Positions 16,321 to 25,538 of a stretch of DNA of 64,000 nt are shown in pieces. Location: NCBI GenBank assembly GCA_902790175.1, contig CADAQZ010000001.1:59152-123151 (forward strand), given 5' to 3'. This stretch comes from an uncultured Eubacteriales bacterium. Lineage in GTDB: Bacteria > Bacillota > Clostridia > Christensenellales > Aristaeellaceae. The notes beneath the pieces are model-generated. The model was given only the letters and a program-made list of their open reading frames with translations. It was not told where the DNA came from and did not search any database. Position 1 is the stretch's first letter, and every line of letters begins with the position of its first letter. Both the position numbers and the translations under genes were made by a program.

Positions 16321-17670
16321 TTATCTGGTCAGGTTCTGCACCCACTTGTACTTCCCGAAGCGCAGCATCACCCACGGGATCTTCCCCACCTCGTCCAGGC
16401 ACGTGCAGGCGTAGACCACCAGCACCGGCCAGTGGAACACGAACGCGCCCAGCAGCGCCAGCGGGATGGCGATGCCCCACATGCACACGGCGAGGCTGTA
16501 CATGTCGAAGATCGTGTCGCCGCCGCCGTCCATCACGCCGTTGATCGTGACGGTGTTCACGCAGCGGCCGATCATGTAGATCGCCATGATCACCATCATG
16601 CCGCGCAGGTACGCGCGCGCGGCGTCGGTGAGGATCACCATGCGCACCACCAGCGGCGTCAGCGCCAGCACGATGCCGGTGGAGACAAAGCCGATGACGT
16701 AGGAGATGTTCCTCAATTTGATGCCGTAGGCCTTGCCGCGCTCGAGATTGCCCGCGCCCAGCTCGTTGCCCACCATGATGCCCGCGGCGCTGCCCACGCC
16801 GTTGCACATGCAGCAGATCAAGTCGCGCACCACCGCCGCCACGGAGTTCGCCGCCGCGGCGTCGCTGCCCATGTGGCCGATGATGGCGGTGTAGGACGTG
16901 AAGCCCACGCCCCAGAACAGCCCGCCGCCCAGCAGCGGCAGGCACTGCTTGCGGAAGTCCCGCGCAAGCTCCCTGCGCCTGTCCATGAACCGCCGCCACG
17001 CCGGGCGCACGTAGCCGGGCCGCTCGCTGATGAACAGGCAGAGCGCAAGCTCCGCCACGCGGGAGATCGTCGTCGCCAGCGCCGCGCCCCGCGCCTGCAT
17101 CCTGGGCATGCCCAGCAGGCCGAATATGAACACGGCGTTCAATACGATGTTTGTCACCACCGCGCCGGAGGAGATCCACGCGCTGGGCGGCACGTGGTCC
17201 GTCACCTTCATCGTGGTCAGGTAGCACTGGGAGACGCCCGAGAGCAAATAGGACCACCCGGCGATGCGCAGATAGTCGCTGCCGATGGCGATCAGCGGCG
17301 CGTCGTGGGTGAATATGCGCATCAACAGGCCCGGGATCAGCTCGCAGGCCGCGAAGAACGCCAGCGAGATGCCCCCGACCCAGCGCAGCATCAAATTGAA
17401 CAGGTCCTCCAGCGTGCGCCGGTCGGACTTGCCCCAATACTGCGCGCCGAGGATGGCCCCCGCGCCGGTGACGGCCATCACGAACATGTTTTGCACAAAC
17501 TGGACCTGCGTCGCCAGCGACACCGCCGTCATCTCGTCCTGGGCAATCCTGCCCAGCATCAGCGCGTCGCCCGCGGCCACCGCCGCCAGCATCAGGCTCT
17601 GGAAGGCGATGGGCAGCGCAAGCTTGCCCAGGCGCCCGTAGAAGGCCCGGTTGTCAATGGATGTATTCAT
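16321..17670 (-). CDS. MATE family multidrug/cation exporter
   Basis: A 449-residue exporter with twelve predicted helices in two repeats, beginning with the MATE-type LGKLALPIAFQSLMLAAVAA and carrying DALMLGRIAQDE after helix one and VGNELGAGNLERGKAYG in the second half. Such proteins exchange protons or sodium for organic cations or drugs. The ATG at 17670 is preferred over 17697; GGGAG lies about eleven bases before it, a loose fit, so the exact start is uncertain. It leads a two-gene operon with the YunG-like protein. Confidence 0.88.
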   Translation of the reverse strand: MNTSIDNRAFYGRLGKLALPIAFQSLMLAAVAAGDALMLGRIAQDEMTAVSLATQVQFVQNMFVMAVTGAGAILGAQYWGKSDRRTLEDLFNLMLRWVGGISLAFFAACELIPGLLMRIFTHDAPLIAIGSDYLRIAGWSYLLSGVSQCYLTTMKVTDHVPPSAWISSGAVVTNIVLNAVFIFGLLGMPRMQARGAALATTISRVAELALCLFISERPGYVRPAWRRFMDRRRELARDFRKQCLPLLGGGLFWGVGFTSYTAIIGHMGSDAAAANSVAAVVRDLICCMCNGVGSAAGIMVGNELGAGNLERGKAYGIKLRNISYVIGFVSTGIVLALTPLVVRMVILTDAARAYLRGMMVIMAIYMIGRCVNTVTINGVMDGGGDTIFDMYSLAVCMWGIAIPLALLGAFVFHWPVLVVYACTCLDEVGKIPWVMLRFGKYKWVQNLTR

Positions 17671-17700
17671 CTGTTTGTGTGCTCCCGCCCGCGCCATTAG

Positions 17701-17743
17701 AGTGTGTTCCGAAAATGCGCTTCAGGCATTTTAGAAACACACT
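17701..17743. repeat. long hairpin between MATE and PNPOx genes
   Basis: Two 18-base arms, AGTGTGTTCCGAAAATGC (17701-17718) and its near complement (17726-17743, two mismatches), with a seven-base loop. No T-run follows on either strand. It may act as a terminator for the PNPOx gene or be a small palindromic repeat. Confidence 0.5.
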
Positions 17744-17765
17744 CCAATTTGGCGCAATAATTGAA

Positions 17766-18167
17766 TCAGACGTCGAACGCCTCTTTCTGATCGAAGATGC
17801 CGCGGATCTCCGCGTGGCCGTCCTCCAGCGTGAACAGGCCCATCTCCCAGCCGTTCTTGTCGTAGAGGTCCATGATCTGGGGCATCGCCTGGCGCACCTT
17901 GTCCAGAAGCGCCGCGTCATGCACGACCTTTGCCCTGCCGTCGTAGCGCATGAACTCGTCGCCGCACAGCGCCAGCACCTCCACGCGGGGGTTGGCCGTC
18001 AGCTGCTTAAACACGTTCTTGAACGTGCCACAGCCGAAGTAGAGCACGTCGTCCACCAGCATCTGGAAGCCGAACGGGCGGCCCTTGGGCTGGTCGCCGT
18101 CGGTGGTCAGGAAGTAAAAGACCTGAGCCTTGTTCAAAAACTCATGTACCTTTGCCGCGTTGCTCAT
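17766..18167 (-). CDS. pyridoxamine 5'-phosphate oxidase-like flavin protein
   Basis: A 133-residue single-domain split-barrel protein of the PNPOx-like family, which binds FMN or another flavin. Typical parts are AQVFYFLTTDGDQPKGRPFG at the N-terminus, LYFGCGTFKNVFKQLTANPR and VEVLALCGDEFMRYDGRAKV. Clostridial relatives are annotated as nitroimidazole or general flavin reductases, but no catalytic function is fixed for the family. AGGAGG sits nine bases before the ATG. It starts 14 bases after the EAL-protein gene and is likely read from the same promoter. Confidence 0.8.
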   Translation of the reverse strand: MSNAAKVHEFLNKAQVFYFLTTDGDQPKGRPFGFQMLVDDVLYFGCGTFKNVFKQLTANPRVEVLALCGDEFMRYDGRAKVVHDAALLDKVRQAMPQIMDLYDKNGWEMGLFTLEDGHAEIRGIFDQKEAFDV

Positions 18168-18181
18168 CTGGATAAACCTCC

Positions 18182-20479
18182 TCAGTCGTTCGGGTCGTTC
18201 TCAGCGTCCTTCGCCAGCCAGTTGCTCTCAAACTCGTCCACGGGCATGGGCCGCGCGAAGTAGTAGCCCTGGAACATCCGGCAGCCCATCTGCGCAAGCG
18301 CCTTGTACTGCTCGGCGGTCTCGACGCCCTCCACCAGCGAGAGGATGTCGATGTCGTCGGACAGCCGGATGATGTTGTTCAGGATCTTGCGCGCCTTGGG
18401 CTCGTTGGCCGCGTCGGAGAGGAAGGCCATATCCAACTTCATCACGTCCACGGGCATGTCCTTGAGCAGGTTCAGCGACGAGTAGCCGCTGCCGAAGTCG
18501 TCCATCTCGATGATGAATCCGTCCTCGCGCAGCGCGTCCAGCACCTTCATGCGGTTGTCCGTGTCCGCCATCATCACGCTCTCGGTGATCTCCAGCCGCA
18601 GGCGCGAAGGCTCGACGCCGTGCTTTTTCACGGCGGCGCGGATCTCGGCGGCCACGTCCATGAAGAAGAAGTCCTTGGGGGAGATGTTGACGGAGATGAA
18701 GGCGTCCAGCCCGCGCGCCTGCCAGTCGGCCAGGATCTCGCACGAGCGCCGCCACATGTAGCGGTCCACCTGGGCGATCATGCCGTTTTCCTCGAACACG
18801 GGGATGAACGCCGCCGGGGAGAGGAAGCCCTCCGTCGGGTGCTGCCAGCGCACGAGCGCCTCCGCGCCCACGGCCCTGCCCTGCTTATCCACGATGGGCT
18901 GCAGATAGGGCCGCACCTGGCCCTGCATGAGCGCCCTGGGAAGCTCGGCGGAGATGCGCTGGTTCCAGACCACCTTGCTGCGCATGGCCTCGTCGTAGTA
19001 GGCGATGTGCACCTGGTACTCGTCCGCGATGGTGCCCAGCGCCATGTGCGCGCGGTCGAACATCACGGCCATCTCCAATTCCGGCTCCGTCACCTCGTAG
19101 ACGCCGAGGTGGATCAGTATGTTGTGCTTCATCGCGCCGGTGGACACGACGAAGTGCGCAAGCTTCTCCTCCAGGCCCGCGGTATCGAAGTCCGTCCGGC
19201 GCATGCAGGCGCCGAACGTGTCCCCGGCCAGGCGGCCGTAGACGCTGCCCTCGGGCATCGTGTCCGCCAGCCAGCGGCCGATGGAGCGGATGGCGTAGTC
19301 GCCGAAGGCCGTGCCGAAGATGTCGTTGACGATCTTGAAGTCCTTGACGTCGACGAACACGACGTTGTACTTCTCGTCGGGATGGTTGTCGATCATCTCG
19401 CGGGCCTTCTCATACAGGTGTTCGCGGTTGTAGAGGCCCGTCAGGCGGTCGTGCGCGGCGTTGTGCTTCTCGATCTGCAGCGCGCGGTGCTCCTCGGTGT
19501 TGTCGCGCACGCTGAGGAACGAGCCCACCATGCGCGCCTGCTCGTCCGAGAGCACGTGGTGCTCCAGCACGTAGTGCTTGCGGTGCTCGCCCTCGCCGGC
19601 GTAGCGGTGCAGCGACCACTCCGTCCGGTCCTCCAGGTCGACGCCGAACTTGTCGCGCAGCTTCTGAGCCGTGGTTTCGTAGTCGCCCTCGCGGATCTCG
19701 ACCAGCTGCCGCCCGGGCCGGTTCGCCCACACGCAGCGGTTGTGCGCGTCGAAAAAGAACATGGCCTCGGGCAGCTGGGAAGCGATGTTGGCGAGCATCC
19801 TGTCCAGCAGCCGCACGGGCTTATAGTAGATCGAGAAGTAAAACGCGAGCAGGCCGAATACGCAGAAGCCGACCATCGACCGGTCCACCGGCGTGCGGGA
19901 GAAGATGTAATACGTCTCCCATGCGCCGCCCGCGATCATGGCCAGCAGGATCACCGCGTAGCGCTCGGCGTAGACGCGCGGCGTGTGCATCACCTTGTAG
20001 ATGAATATGATGATGACCGTGAACAGTATGCCATAGTCCACGATGCGGTGGAAACTCTGGCCCAGCCGCGGGATCAGGCGGTAGTACGCGAAGCCGTCCA
20101 CCTGGATCGGCTCCGTCTGGAAGGCATGTCCAAAGAAGGGGTTGAGCAGCAGCTGCACGGCATCCACGCCCAGCAGCAGGTAGACGACGCCCAGATAGAT
20201 CCTGCCGCTGTGGGCCACGTGGCAGTACATCAGCGCGAAGCGCGACAGGGCCAGCATGACCAGGTCCATGCCCAGGTAGTAGACATAGCAGCCCACGATG
20301 GCCAGCTCGTATTTTCCGGTGGATATGATGATCAGGTTCCCGATGACCGGCGGGATCAGCGCGGTCAGCAGCGCGGCAAGGGGCTTGCCGATCGCCCGGT
20401 GAGAGCGCCACGCCAAGAAGGCGCATATCCCATTGGACAGCGCCATCACCAGGAACACGACCGAAAATGTGCTTCTCAT
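18182..20479 (-). CDS. membrane GGDEF-EAL protein, probable c-di-GMP phosphodiesterase
   Basis: A 765-residue c-di-GMP enzyme. About seven membrane helices fill residues 1-220 (a 7TM sensor-like module), then a PAS-like region, a GGDEF domain and a C-terminal EAL domain. The cyclase motif is AGDTF in GRLAGDTFGACM, so that domain is unlikely to make c-di-GMP and may only bind GTP. The EAL domain looks active: GAEALVRW, SVNISPKDF, LEITESV, MDDFGSGYSSL, MKLDMAF, VEGVET and MFQGYYFARPMP keep the metal and catalytic residues. Expected role is breaking c-di-GMP in response to a membrane signal. It has its own promoter and is followed by a PNPOx-like gene. Confidence 0.88.
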   Translation of the reverse strand: MRSTFSVVFLVMALSNGICAFLAWRSHRAIGKPLAALLTALIPPVIGNLIIISTGKYELAIVGCYVYYLGMDLVMLALSRFALMYCHVAHSGRIYLGVVYLLLGVDAVQLLLNPFFGHAFQTEPIQVDGFAYYRLIPRLGQSFHRIVDYGILFTVIIIFIYKVMHTPRVYAERYAVILLAMIAGGAWETYYIFSRTPVDRSMVGFCVFGLLAFYFSIYYKPVRLLDRMLANIASQLPEAMFFFDAHNRCVWANRPGRQLVEIREGDYETTAQKLRDKFGVDLEDRTEWSLHRYAGEGEHRKHYVLEHHVLSDEQARMVGSFLSVRDNTEEHRALQIEKHNAAHDRLTGLYNREHLYEKAREMIDNHPDEKYNVVFVDVKDFKIVNDIFGTAFGDYAIRSIGRWLADTMPEGSVYGRLAGDTFGACMRRTDFDTAGLEEKLAHFVVSTGAMKHNILIHLGVYEVTEPELEMAVMFDRAHMALGTIADEYQVHIAYYDEAMRSKVVWNQRISAELPRALMQGQVRPYLQPIVDKQGRAVGAEALVRWQHPTEGFLSPAAFIPVFEENGMIAQVDRYMWRRSCEILADWQARGLDAFISVNISPKDFFFMDVAAEIRAAVKKHGVEPSRLRLEITESVMMADTDNRMKVLDALREDGFIIEMDDFGSGYSSLNLLKDMPVDVMKLDMAFLSDAANEPKARKILNNIIRLSDDIDILSLVEGVETAEQYKALAQMGCRMFQGYYFARPMPVDEFESNWLAKDAENDPND

Positions 20480-20533
20480 AGTCCACCTCTGCGCAAACGC
20501 AAGGGTTGCAGTTTACAGTCTTAACACAAGCGT

Positions 20534-20562
20534 ATTATATCACGCCTGGCACAGATTGTCTA
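20534..20562 (-). promoter_or_regulatory. promoter of the EAL protein gene
   Basis: Minus strand TAGACA, 17 bases, TATAAT, about 55 bases before the start at 20479. It also lies just downstream of the CstA stop codon, with a weak GGCGG/CCGCC hairpin and a T6 run between them (20570-20600). Confidence 0.6.
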
Positions 20563-20605
20563 CAAAAAAGCATCCATTTGGCGGCATCCTTCCGCCGTCT
20601 ACGTT

Positions 20606-22024
20606 TTAGAGTCGGTTTCGCGCCGTGCGAGCCAGCGCCGCCGCGTAAGCGACGAGCAGCGCCAGCGCGAACGCCGCGCCGATCGGATACGCGATGGACG
20701 CGGACAGGCCGAAGCCCTCGCCCGCCATCAGGATGTAAGTCACGCTGACGGCCGACATGAACGACGCGGGCAGCGCCGTGATCAGCGAGCCATAGCGGCG
20801 CTTCCCCTCCTTCATCAGGTAGGCCGTCGCCACCCAGAGCGCGATCATCGCCAGCGTCTGGTTGCTCCAGGAGAAGTAGCGCCAGAGCACGTTGAAGTCA
20901 AGCTGCGTCAGCACCGCGCCGACGCCCAGCAGCGGCAGCGTGATGATCAGGCGGTTTTTGATCTTCCGCTGGTCGAGGCGCGTGATCTCCGCCAGGATCA
21001 GCCGCGCGCTGCGGAAAGCCGTGTCGCCGGAGGTGATCGGGCAGACCACCACGCCCACCACGGCCAGCGCGCCGCCGACCACGCCGAGCATCGTGTTCGC
21101 GATCTGATACACCGTGCCGGACTGGCCCAGCGTGGAGATGGCGTCGTTGAGCAGGTCGGTCGCGCCGTAGAACGCCACGCCCGCCGCCGCCCAGATCAGC
21201 GCGATCACGGACTCGGCGATCATCGCGCCGTAGAAGATGCTCCGGCCTTGCTTTTCGCTGGTGATGCACTTGGCGATCATCGGCGACTGCGTGGCGTGGA
21301 AGCCGGAGATCGCGCCGCAGGCCACGGTGACGAACATGAACGGCCACACCGGCAGCCCCTGCGGATGCAGGTCCCTGAGCGTCAGCTCGGGGATGTGGTA
21401 GCCGCCGAAGATCGTGCCGCCCAGCACGCTGACGGCCATCACGATCAATATCACGCCAAAGATTGGATACAGCTTGCCGATCAGCTTGTCGATAGGCAGA
21501 AGCGTCGCCAGCACGTAGTACAGCAGGATCACGATGATCCAGAGCTTCTCGTTCAAAAAGCCGGGCGTCAGGCGGGCGATCAGCGCGGCGGGGCTGGTGA
21601 CGAACACGGTGCCCGTCAGCGTGAGCAGCACGATCGAGAACACGCGCATGATCCACCGGGCGGCATTGCCGAGGTACACGCCGGAGAGCTCGGCGATGGA
21701 CGCGCCGCGGTGGCGGCAGGAGATCATGCCGGACATGTAGTCGTGCACCGCGCCGCCGAGGATCGAGCCGAACACGATCCACAGGAAAACCACCGGGCCG
21801 AAGCACGCGCCCATCAGCGCGCCGAAGATCGGGCCCGTGCCCGCGATGTTCAGAAGCTGCACCAGAAACGCCTTCCAGGGTTTCATGGGTACGCAGTCCA
21901 CGCCGTCGTTGATGGCGACGGCGGGCGTCTGGCGATCGTCCGGTGCAAACACCTTCTCGACGAGCTTGCCGTACACGGCGAAGCCGACGAGCAGCACGAT
22001 GAGTGCGAGGATCAGTGAAATCAT
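20606..22024 (-). CDS. cstA: carbon starvation protein CstA family transporter
   Basis: A 472-residue membrane protein with more than ten helices. CstA marks include LLNIAGTGPIFGALMGACFG early, LGGAVHDYMSGMISCRHRGA, and SGFHATQSPMIAKCITSEKQ mid-protein. It is shorter than E. coli CstA (about 700), in line with the compact Firmicutes form. The family imports peptides or pyruvate, depending on the member. It starts 12 bases after the stop of a D-Ala-D-Ala dipeptidase gene with AAGGAG in the gap, so the two are co-transcribed, which favours a peptide- or pyruvate-scavenging role. Confidence 0.88.
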   Translation of the reverse strand: MISLILALIVLLVGFAVYGKLVEKVFAPDDRQTPAVAINDGVDCVPMKPWKAFLVQLLNIAGTGPIFGALMGACFGPVVFLWIVFGSILGGAVHDYMSGMISCRHRGASIAELSGVYLGNAARWIMRVFSIVLLTLTGTVFVTSPAALIARLTPGFLNEKLWIIVILLYYVLATLLPIDKLIGKLYPIFGVILIVMAVSVLGGTIFGGYHIPELTLRDLHPQGLPVWPFMFVTVACGAISGFHATQSPMIAKCITSEKQGRSIFYGAMIAESVIALIWAAAGVAFYGATDLLNDAISTLGQSGTVYQIANTMLGVVGGALAVVGVVVCPITSGDTAFRSARLILAEITRLDQRKIKNRLIITLPLLGVGAVLTQLDFNVLWRYFSWSNQTLAMIALWVATAYLMKEGKRRYGSLITALPASFMSAVSVTYILMAGEGFGLSASIAYPIGAAFALALLVAYAAALARTARNRL

Positions 22025-22036
22025 GGTCAGGACTCC

Positions 22037-22690
22037 TTATCGCTTGAGGTAGTTCGCGGATACCGGGAATTCAAAGTAGGTGTCCGGGCAGGGCTCGTCG
22101 CGAAGCGCGAAGTGCCACCACTCGCAGTCGAGGGGCGCGAAGCCGTTGCGCACCATCGCGCTTTGCAAAAACATGCGGTTCTCGTACTGCTCGTCGGTCA
22201 CGTCCCGGCTGTCCGGGTGCGAGCGCTCACTGAACAGGTCGAAGGGGCTGCCCATGTCCACCTCGCGGCCCGTGCGCATGTCCAGCAGCGTCAGGTCCAC
22301 GGCGCTGCCCCGGCTGTGGGACGACTGGCTGGCGATGTAGCCCTGCTTGAACAGCTCCTGCTTCTCCAGGTCCGGGTAGAAGTAGGGCTTCATGCGCAGG
22401 TCGAGGTCCTCGATGCCCCAGAGCACGAAGTGCCTGACCGCCTGCGCGGGCCGGTAGGCGTCAAATATCTTCAGCCGGAAGCCCTGCGCGTTCATCTCGC
22501 CCGCCACGGCCTTCAGCGCCCGCGCGGCCTCGATGCGAAGCAGCGCGACGGGGTCCTCGTAGCCGTCGACGCGGTCCCCCACGAAGTTGTAGGTGGAGTA
22601 GTAGCGGATCTCCTGCACGATGCCCGGCACGAAGTCCGCCAGCACCACGAAGCCGGAGGGATCCATCGTCACCTTCTGCCTGTAGTCCAT
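22037..22690 (-). CDS. VanX-type D-Ala-D-Ala dipeptidase (M15D)
   Basis: A 217-residue zinc dipeptidase cutting D-alanyl-D-alanine. The ligands and catalytic residues are visible: SSHSRGSAVD (H125 and D132), then CEWWHF (E190 base, H193), with R80 in DAYRP. There is no signal peptide, so it acts in the cytoplasm. ATG at 22690 follows GAAAGGAT; the longer frame upstream is proline- and arginine-rich and lacks a site. No vanH, vanA or vanRS lies nearby, so glycopeptide resistance is unlikely; with cstA 12 bases downstream, use of dipeptide from wall turnover as carbon source is more plausible. Confidence 0.85.
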   Translation of the reverse strand: MDYRQKVTMDPSGFVVLADFVPGIVQEIRYYSTYNFVGDRVDGYEDPVALLRIEAARALKAVAGEMNAQGFRLKIFDAYRPAQAVRHFVLWGIEDLDLRMKPYFYPDLEKQELFKQGYIASQSSHSRGSAVDLTLLDMRTGREVDMGSPFDLFSERSHPDSRDVTDEQYENRMFLQSAMVRNGFAPLDCEWWHFALRDEPCPDTYFEFPVSANYLKR

Positions 22691-22776
22691 CTGATAACAT
22701 CCTTTCGATGTGTCTCTATAAAACTTCCGCGGCGACGGGGCGAGCGCCCGCCCTTTCCCGCCCGCCGCGCGCAGGG

Positions 22777-24078
22777 TCATCGCTTGTCCTTGTCGATGAA
22801 CTCCAGCGTAATGGTCGACAGCAGCGCGAACGCGGCGATGAACGTCAGAAGGTGCATCCAGTACTTCAGGATATTGCCCTCGGACAGTTCATACTCCGAC
22901 TTGTAGCTGGCCTCGGCGGCCTTGTCCTCGAGGAAGGTCTTGACCGTATCCTCGCCCACGATGTCGATCAGCCCGCCCACCGTGGTGGAAAAGGTATAGC
23001 TCTCGTCGCGGTGCGCCTGCATGTCCGGGTTGGACGCCAGCCTGTCCACGATCTCGCCGACGGTGGTGGAGGCGTCGATGACCTGTTCCGCGTTCGCCTC
23101 AAACAGCTCTGAGTTCTCCAGCATGTCCAGCGCGTCACCCACGGTCAGGTCCTCGGCGATCACGTCCTGCCGGTGCTCCAAAACCGTGGCGGAGCCGTAC
23201 AGCATCTCTTTGACCTGGCCCAGCGTCACGGTGTCGCCCACCTGGACGGCGCGAAGCTGCGCCACGGCGGGGTTGTCCGATTCCGAGAGCGCGTCCAGCG
23301 CCTGTCCGAGCGTGATCTCGGCGCTGATCTCGTTGTCGCGCATCCGGCCCACCATGTCCGAGATCGTCACGAACGGGCGGTGATTGGTGTCCGCCTGCGC
23401 CGCGATGGCCTTCAGGCCGGGGTTGGAAATCGTGAAGTTCGTCAGCGGCTTGGTCCACTGGGGCAGCGTCAGCATGCCGCCGGAGAACACCAGCTGGAAG
23501 ATCAGCACGAACGGCATGATCGTCATGGCCGTGGTGGTGGTCTTCGCCAGCGTGGACACCCACAGCGACAGCATGTCCGAGGCGTAGGTGATCAGCAGCA
23601 TCGTGATGCCCAGGTCCACGATCATCCACGGCGTGAACAGCCCCTCCTTCGGGTATTTCACGCCCACGAGCCTCGTCACGTACAGCGTGATGCCCGTCTG
23701 CAGGACGCAGAGCAGCAGCTGGTAGAGCATGTGGGAGAATATGTAGGAGGAGATGTGCATGCCCGAGCGGTGCTCGCGCTTGATCACGTCGCGCTCGCGG
23801 CAGATGACCTGGATGGAGTTGAAGCATCCGTTCCAGATGCACACGCACACCAGCGCGAACGCGCCCATCAGCGTGCCCTCCATGTTGATGAACATCTTTC
23901 TGTGGATCACCATGCCCACCAGACCGGCGATCAGCGCCGCCATCGGCAGCACCTTCCAGTCGCTCTGGTAGACGAACATGCGCAGGAGCTTGCCCAGGTA
24001 GATCCAAACCTGCGAGCCGCGCCCGCGATGCCGCGCCTTGAAGCGGCGCGGGGCTCTGTTCACGCTCTTTTCAGTCAT
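22777..24078 (-). CDS. ABC-2 type (ABCG-like) permease with tandem-repeat insert
   Basis: A 433-residue membrane half of an exporter. Six helices are expected: five between residues 42 and 205 and the last at about 405-425. Between helices five and six lies a 170-residue soluble part built of units headed TLGQALDAL (255), TLGQVKEML (284), TVGDALDML (311), TVGEIVDRL (338) and TVGGLIDIV (365), with an earlier degenerate VTISDMVGRM (237). The last four steps are 29, 27, 27 and 27 residues. CRERDVIKREHRSGM is the coupling region typical of ABCG proteins. The ATG overlaps the ATPase stop by four bases. The insert probably faces outside and may bind a ligand or wall polymer. Confidence 0.8.
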   Translation of the reverse strand: MTEKSVNRAPRRFKARHRGRGSQVWIYLGKLLRMFVYQSDWKVLPMAALIAGLVGMVIHRKMFINMEGTLMGAFALVCVCIWNGCFNSIQVICRERDVIKREHRSGMHISSYIFSHMLYQLLLCVLQTGITLYVTRLVGVKYPKEGLFTPWMIVDLGITMLLITYASDMLSLWVSTLAKTTTTAMTIMPFVLIFQLVFSGGMLTLPQWTKPLTNFTISNPGLKAIAAQADTNHRPFVTISDMVGRMRDNEISAEITLGQALDALSESDNPAVAQLRAVQVGDTVTLGQVKEMLYGSATVLEHRQDVIAEDLTVGDALDMLENSELFEANAEQVIDASTTVGEIVDRLASNPDMQAHRDESYTFSTTVGGLIDIVGEDTVKTFLEDKAAEASYKSEYELSEGNILKYWMHLLTFIAAFALLSTITLEFIDKDKR

Positions 24079-25493
24079 GCCGCACCTCCGAGCTTCTGCG
24101 CCTGCGCGTACTTCATCACAAACTCGTCGGCCAGGCCGTCGCCGCCCTCTTCCTTGCGGTTGACGGACTTCACGATCTGCTCCATCTTCTCGCGCCCGAA
24201 GAACTTGCGCGCGTCTTCGATGCTGCCGTACCAGGCCAGGCGGCCCGTGCGCGCGCTGTCCTTCGCCAGCACGATCACGTCGTCGAACAGGTCGATCACG
24301 CGATCCGGCGTGTGGGTGATGACGATGACGATCTTGCCCGCGTCGGCGATCTTGCGCAGCTGCACGAACAGCTCCCGCGCCATGACGCCATCGAGGCCGG
24401 AATCCGGCTCATCGAGTATGAACAGCGAGGGGTTGGAGATGAACTCCATCGAGATTGACAGCCGCTTCTTCTGGCCGCCGGAGAGCTTCTCGACGAGGTT
24501 GTTCTGCACGGGCTTGAGGCCGAAGATGTCCATGACCTCGTCCACGCGCTCGCGCCGCTGCTTCGCGGAGACGTCCTTTGGCAGGCGCAGCTTCGCCGCG
24601 TCCAGAAGGGTGTTGAGCACGGTGTCCTTGCCGCGCATCATCTCCGACTGCGGCACGAAGCCCACCTCGTACTGCATCTTCTTGTACTGGGTGTACATGT
24701 TGTTGCCGTTGAGCATGACTTCGGCCTTCGCCTTCTCATAGCCGTTGATGGCGTTGAGATACGTGGTCTTGCCCGCGCCGGAGCCGCCCAGCAGCAGCAC
24801 CATGTGGCCCTGGGGAATGGACATGTGGATGTCGCGCAGCAGCACCTTCTTCTGGAAGAACTCCGTGGCGCTGCGCTCCCTCAGGTTCACGGTCAGGCCC
24901 TCGTCCATGACGGTAGCGCTGCCCTGCGTGGCCAGCCGCGCGAGCTCCGCCTTGATGTCCTCCACCTTCCAGGCGGGCTGATACTTCTTGTTGAAGCCCC
25001 AGATGAGCGGGGGCAGACATTCCACATAGGGCAGTATCCACAGCCACATCCAGCGCTTGCGCACGCCGTAGACCTCGATCAGGCCGGAGTACACGCGGAT
25101 GGTGTAGATGAAGGTCGGCAGCATCAGCGTGAAGGCGAATACGCTTTCCAGCAGGACCGCCGTCTCTTCCGGCATGCCCCTGCGCATCAATCCGTAGAAG
25201 AGCGCAACTCCGAAGACGTTCAGCATCGTGTTCAGAAACGAGAACACAGCCAGGACGCGCCCTTCGCTCTCGCGCCCGGCGCAGCGGGCGAGCTGGTAAT
25301 CGCGCGCGACGGGGATCAGCGCCCACCAGCCCTTGAGGCCGGACTTTTCCAGCATCTTCCACAGGCCGACCATGGTCAGCAGGCCCATGACGATCGATAT
25401 GCAGCTCGTCGCGCTCCAATCCGAAACGCCAAAGTACAGCTTGCCGATGAGTTCCGGCAAGCTGAACCGCCCGGTCAGGTACAGGCTCTCCAT
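24075..25493 (-). CDS. ABC transporter ATPase with N-terminal membrane module
   Basis: A 472-residue fusion. Residues 1-170 carry four or five hydrophobic helices with LWKMLEKSGLKGWWALIPVA, a pattern like the DUF5684 membrane domain; the rest is an ABCG-like nucleotide-binding domain. All ATPase motifs are present: LLGGSGAGKTTYLNA (Walker A), VPQSE (Q-loop), LSGGQKKRLS (signature), LFILDEPDSGLD (Walker B) and VITHTPD (switch histidine). It drives the permease encoded by the overlapping next gene. ATG at 25493 has GGAG nine bases upstream; the longer frame reads through basic, non-conserved residues. Substrate unknown; export of a lipid, peptide or wall component is likely. Confidence 0.82.
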   Translation of the reverse strand: MESLYLTGRFSLPELIGKLYFGVSDWSATSCISIVMGLLTMVGLWKMLEKSGLKGWWALIPVARDYQLARCAGRESEGRVLAVFSFLNTMLNVFGVALFYGLMRRGMPEETAVLLESVFAFTLMLPTFIYTIRVYSGLIEVYGVRKRWMWLWILPYVECLPPLIWGFNKKYQPAWKVEDIKAELARLATQGSATVMDEGLTVNLRERSATEFFQKKVLLRDIHMSIPQGHMVLLLGGSGAGKTTYLNAINGYEKAKAEVMLNGNNMYTQYKKMQYEVGFVPQSEMMRGKDTVLNTLLDAAKLRLPKDVSAKQRRERVDEVMDIFGLKPVQNNLVEKLSGGQKKRLSISMEFISNPSLFILDEPDSGLDGVMARELFVQLRKIADAGKIVIVITHTPDRVIDLFDDVIVLAKDSARTGRLAWYGSIEDARKFFGREKMEQIVKSVNRKEEGGDGLADEFVMKYAQAQKLGGAA

Positions 25494-25538
25494 CCTATCA
25501 ACTCCGTCTTTCGTATACTTGACATGAGTTGGAGCAAA

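Noticed and set aside
22037-22690. Glycopeptide resistance
   Set aside because: Only a VanX-type dipeptidase is present; no ligase, dehydrogenase or two-component pair lies near.
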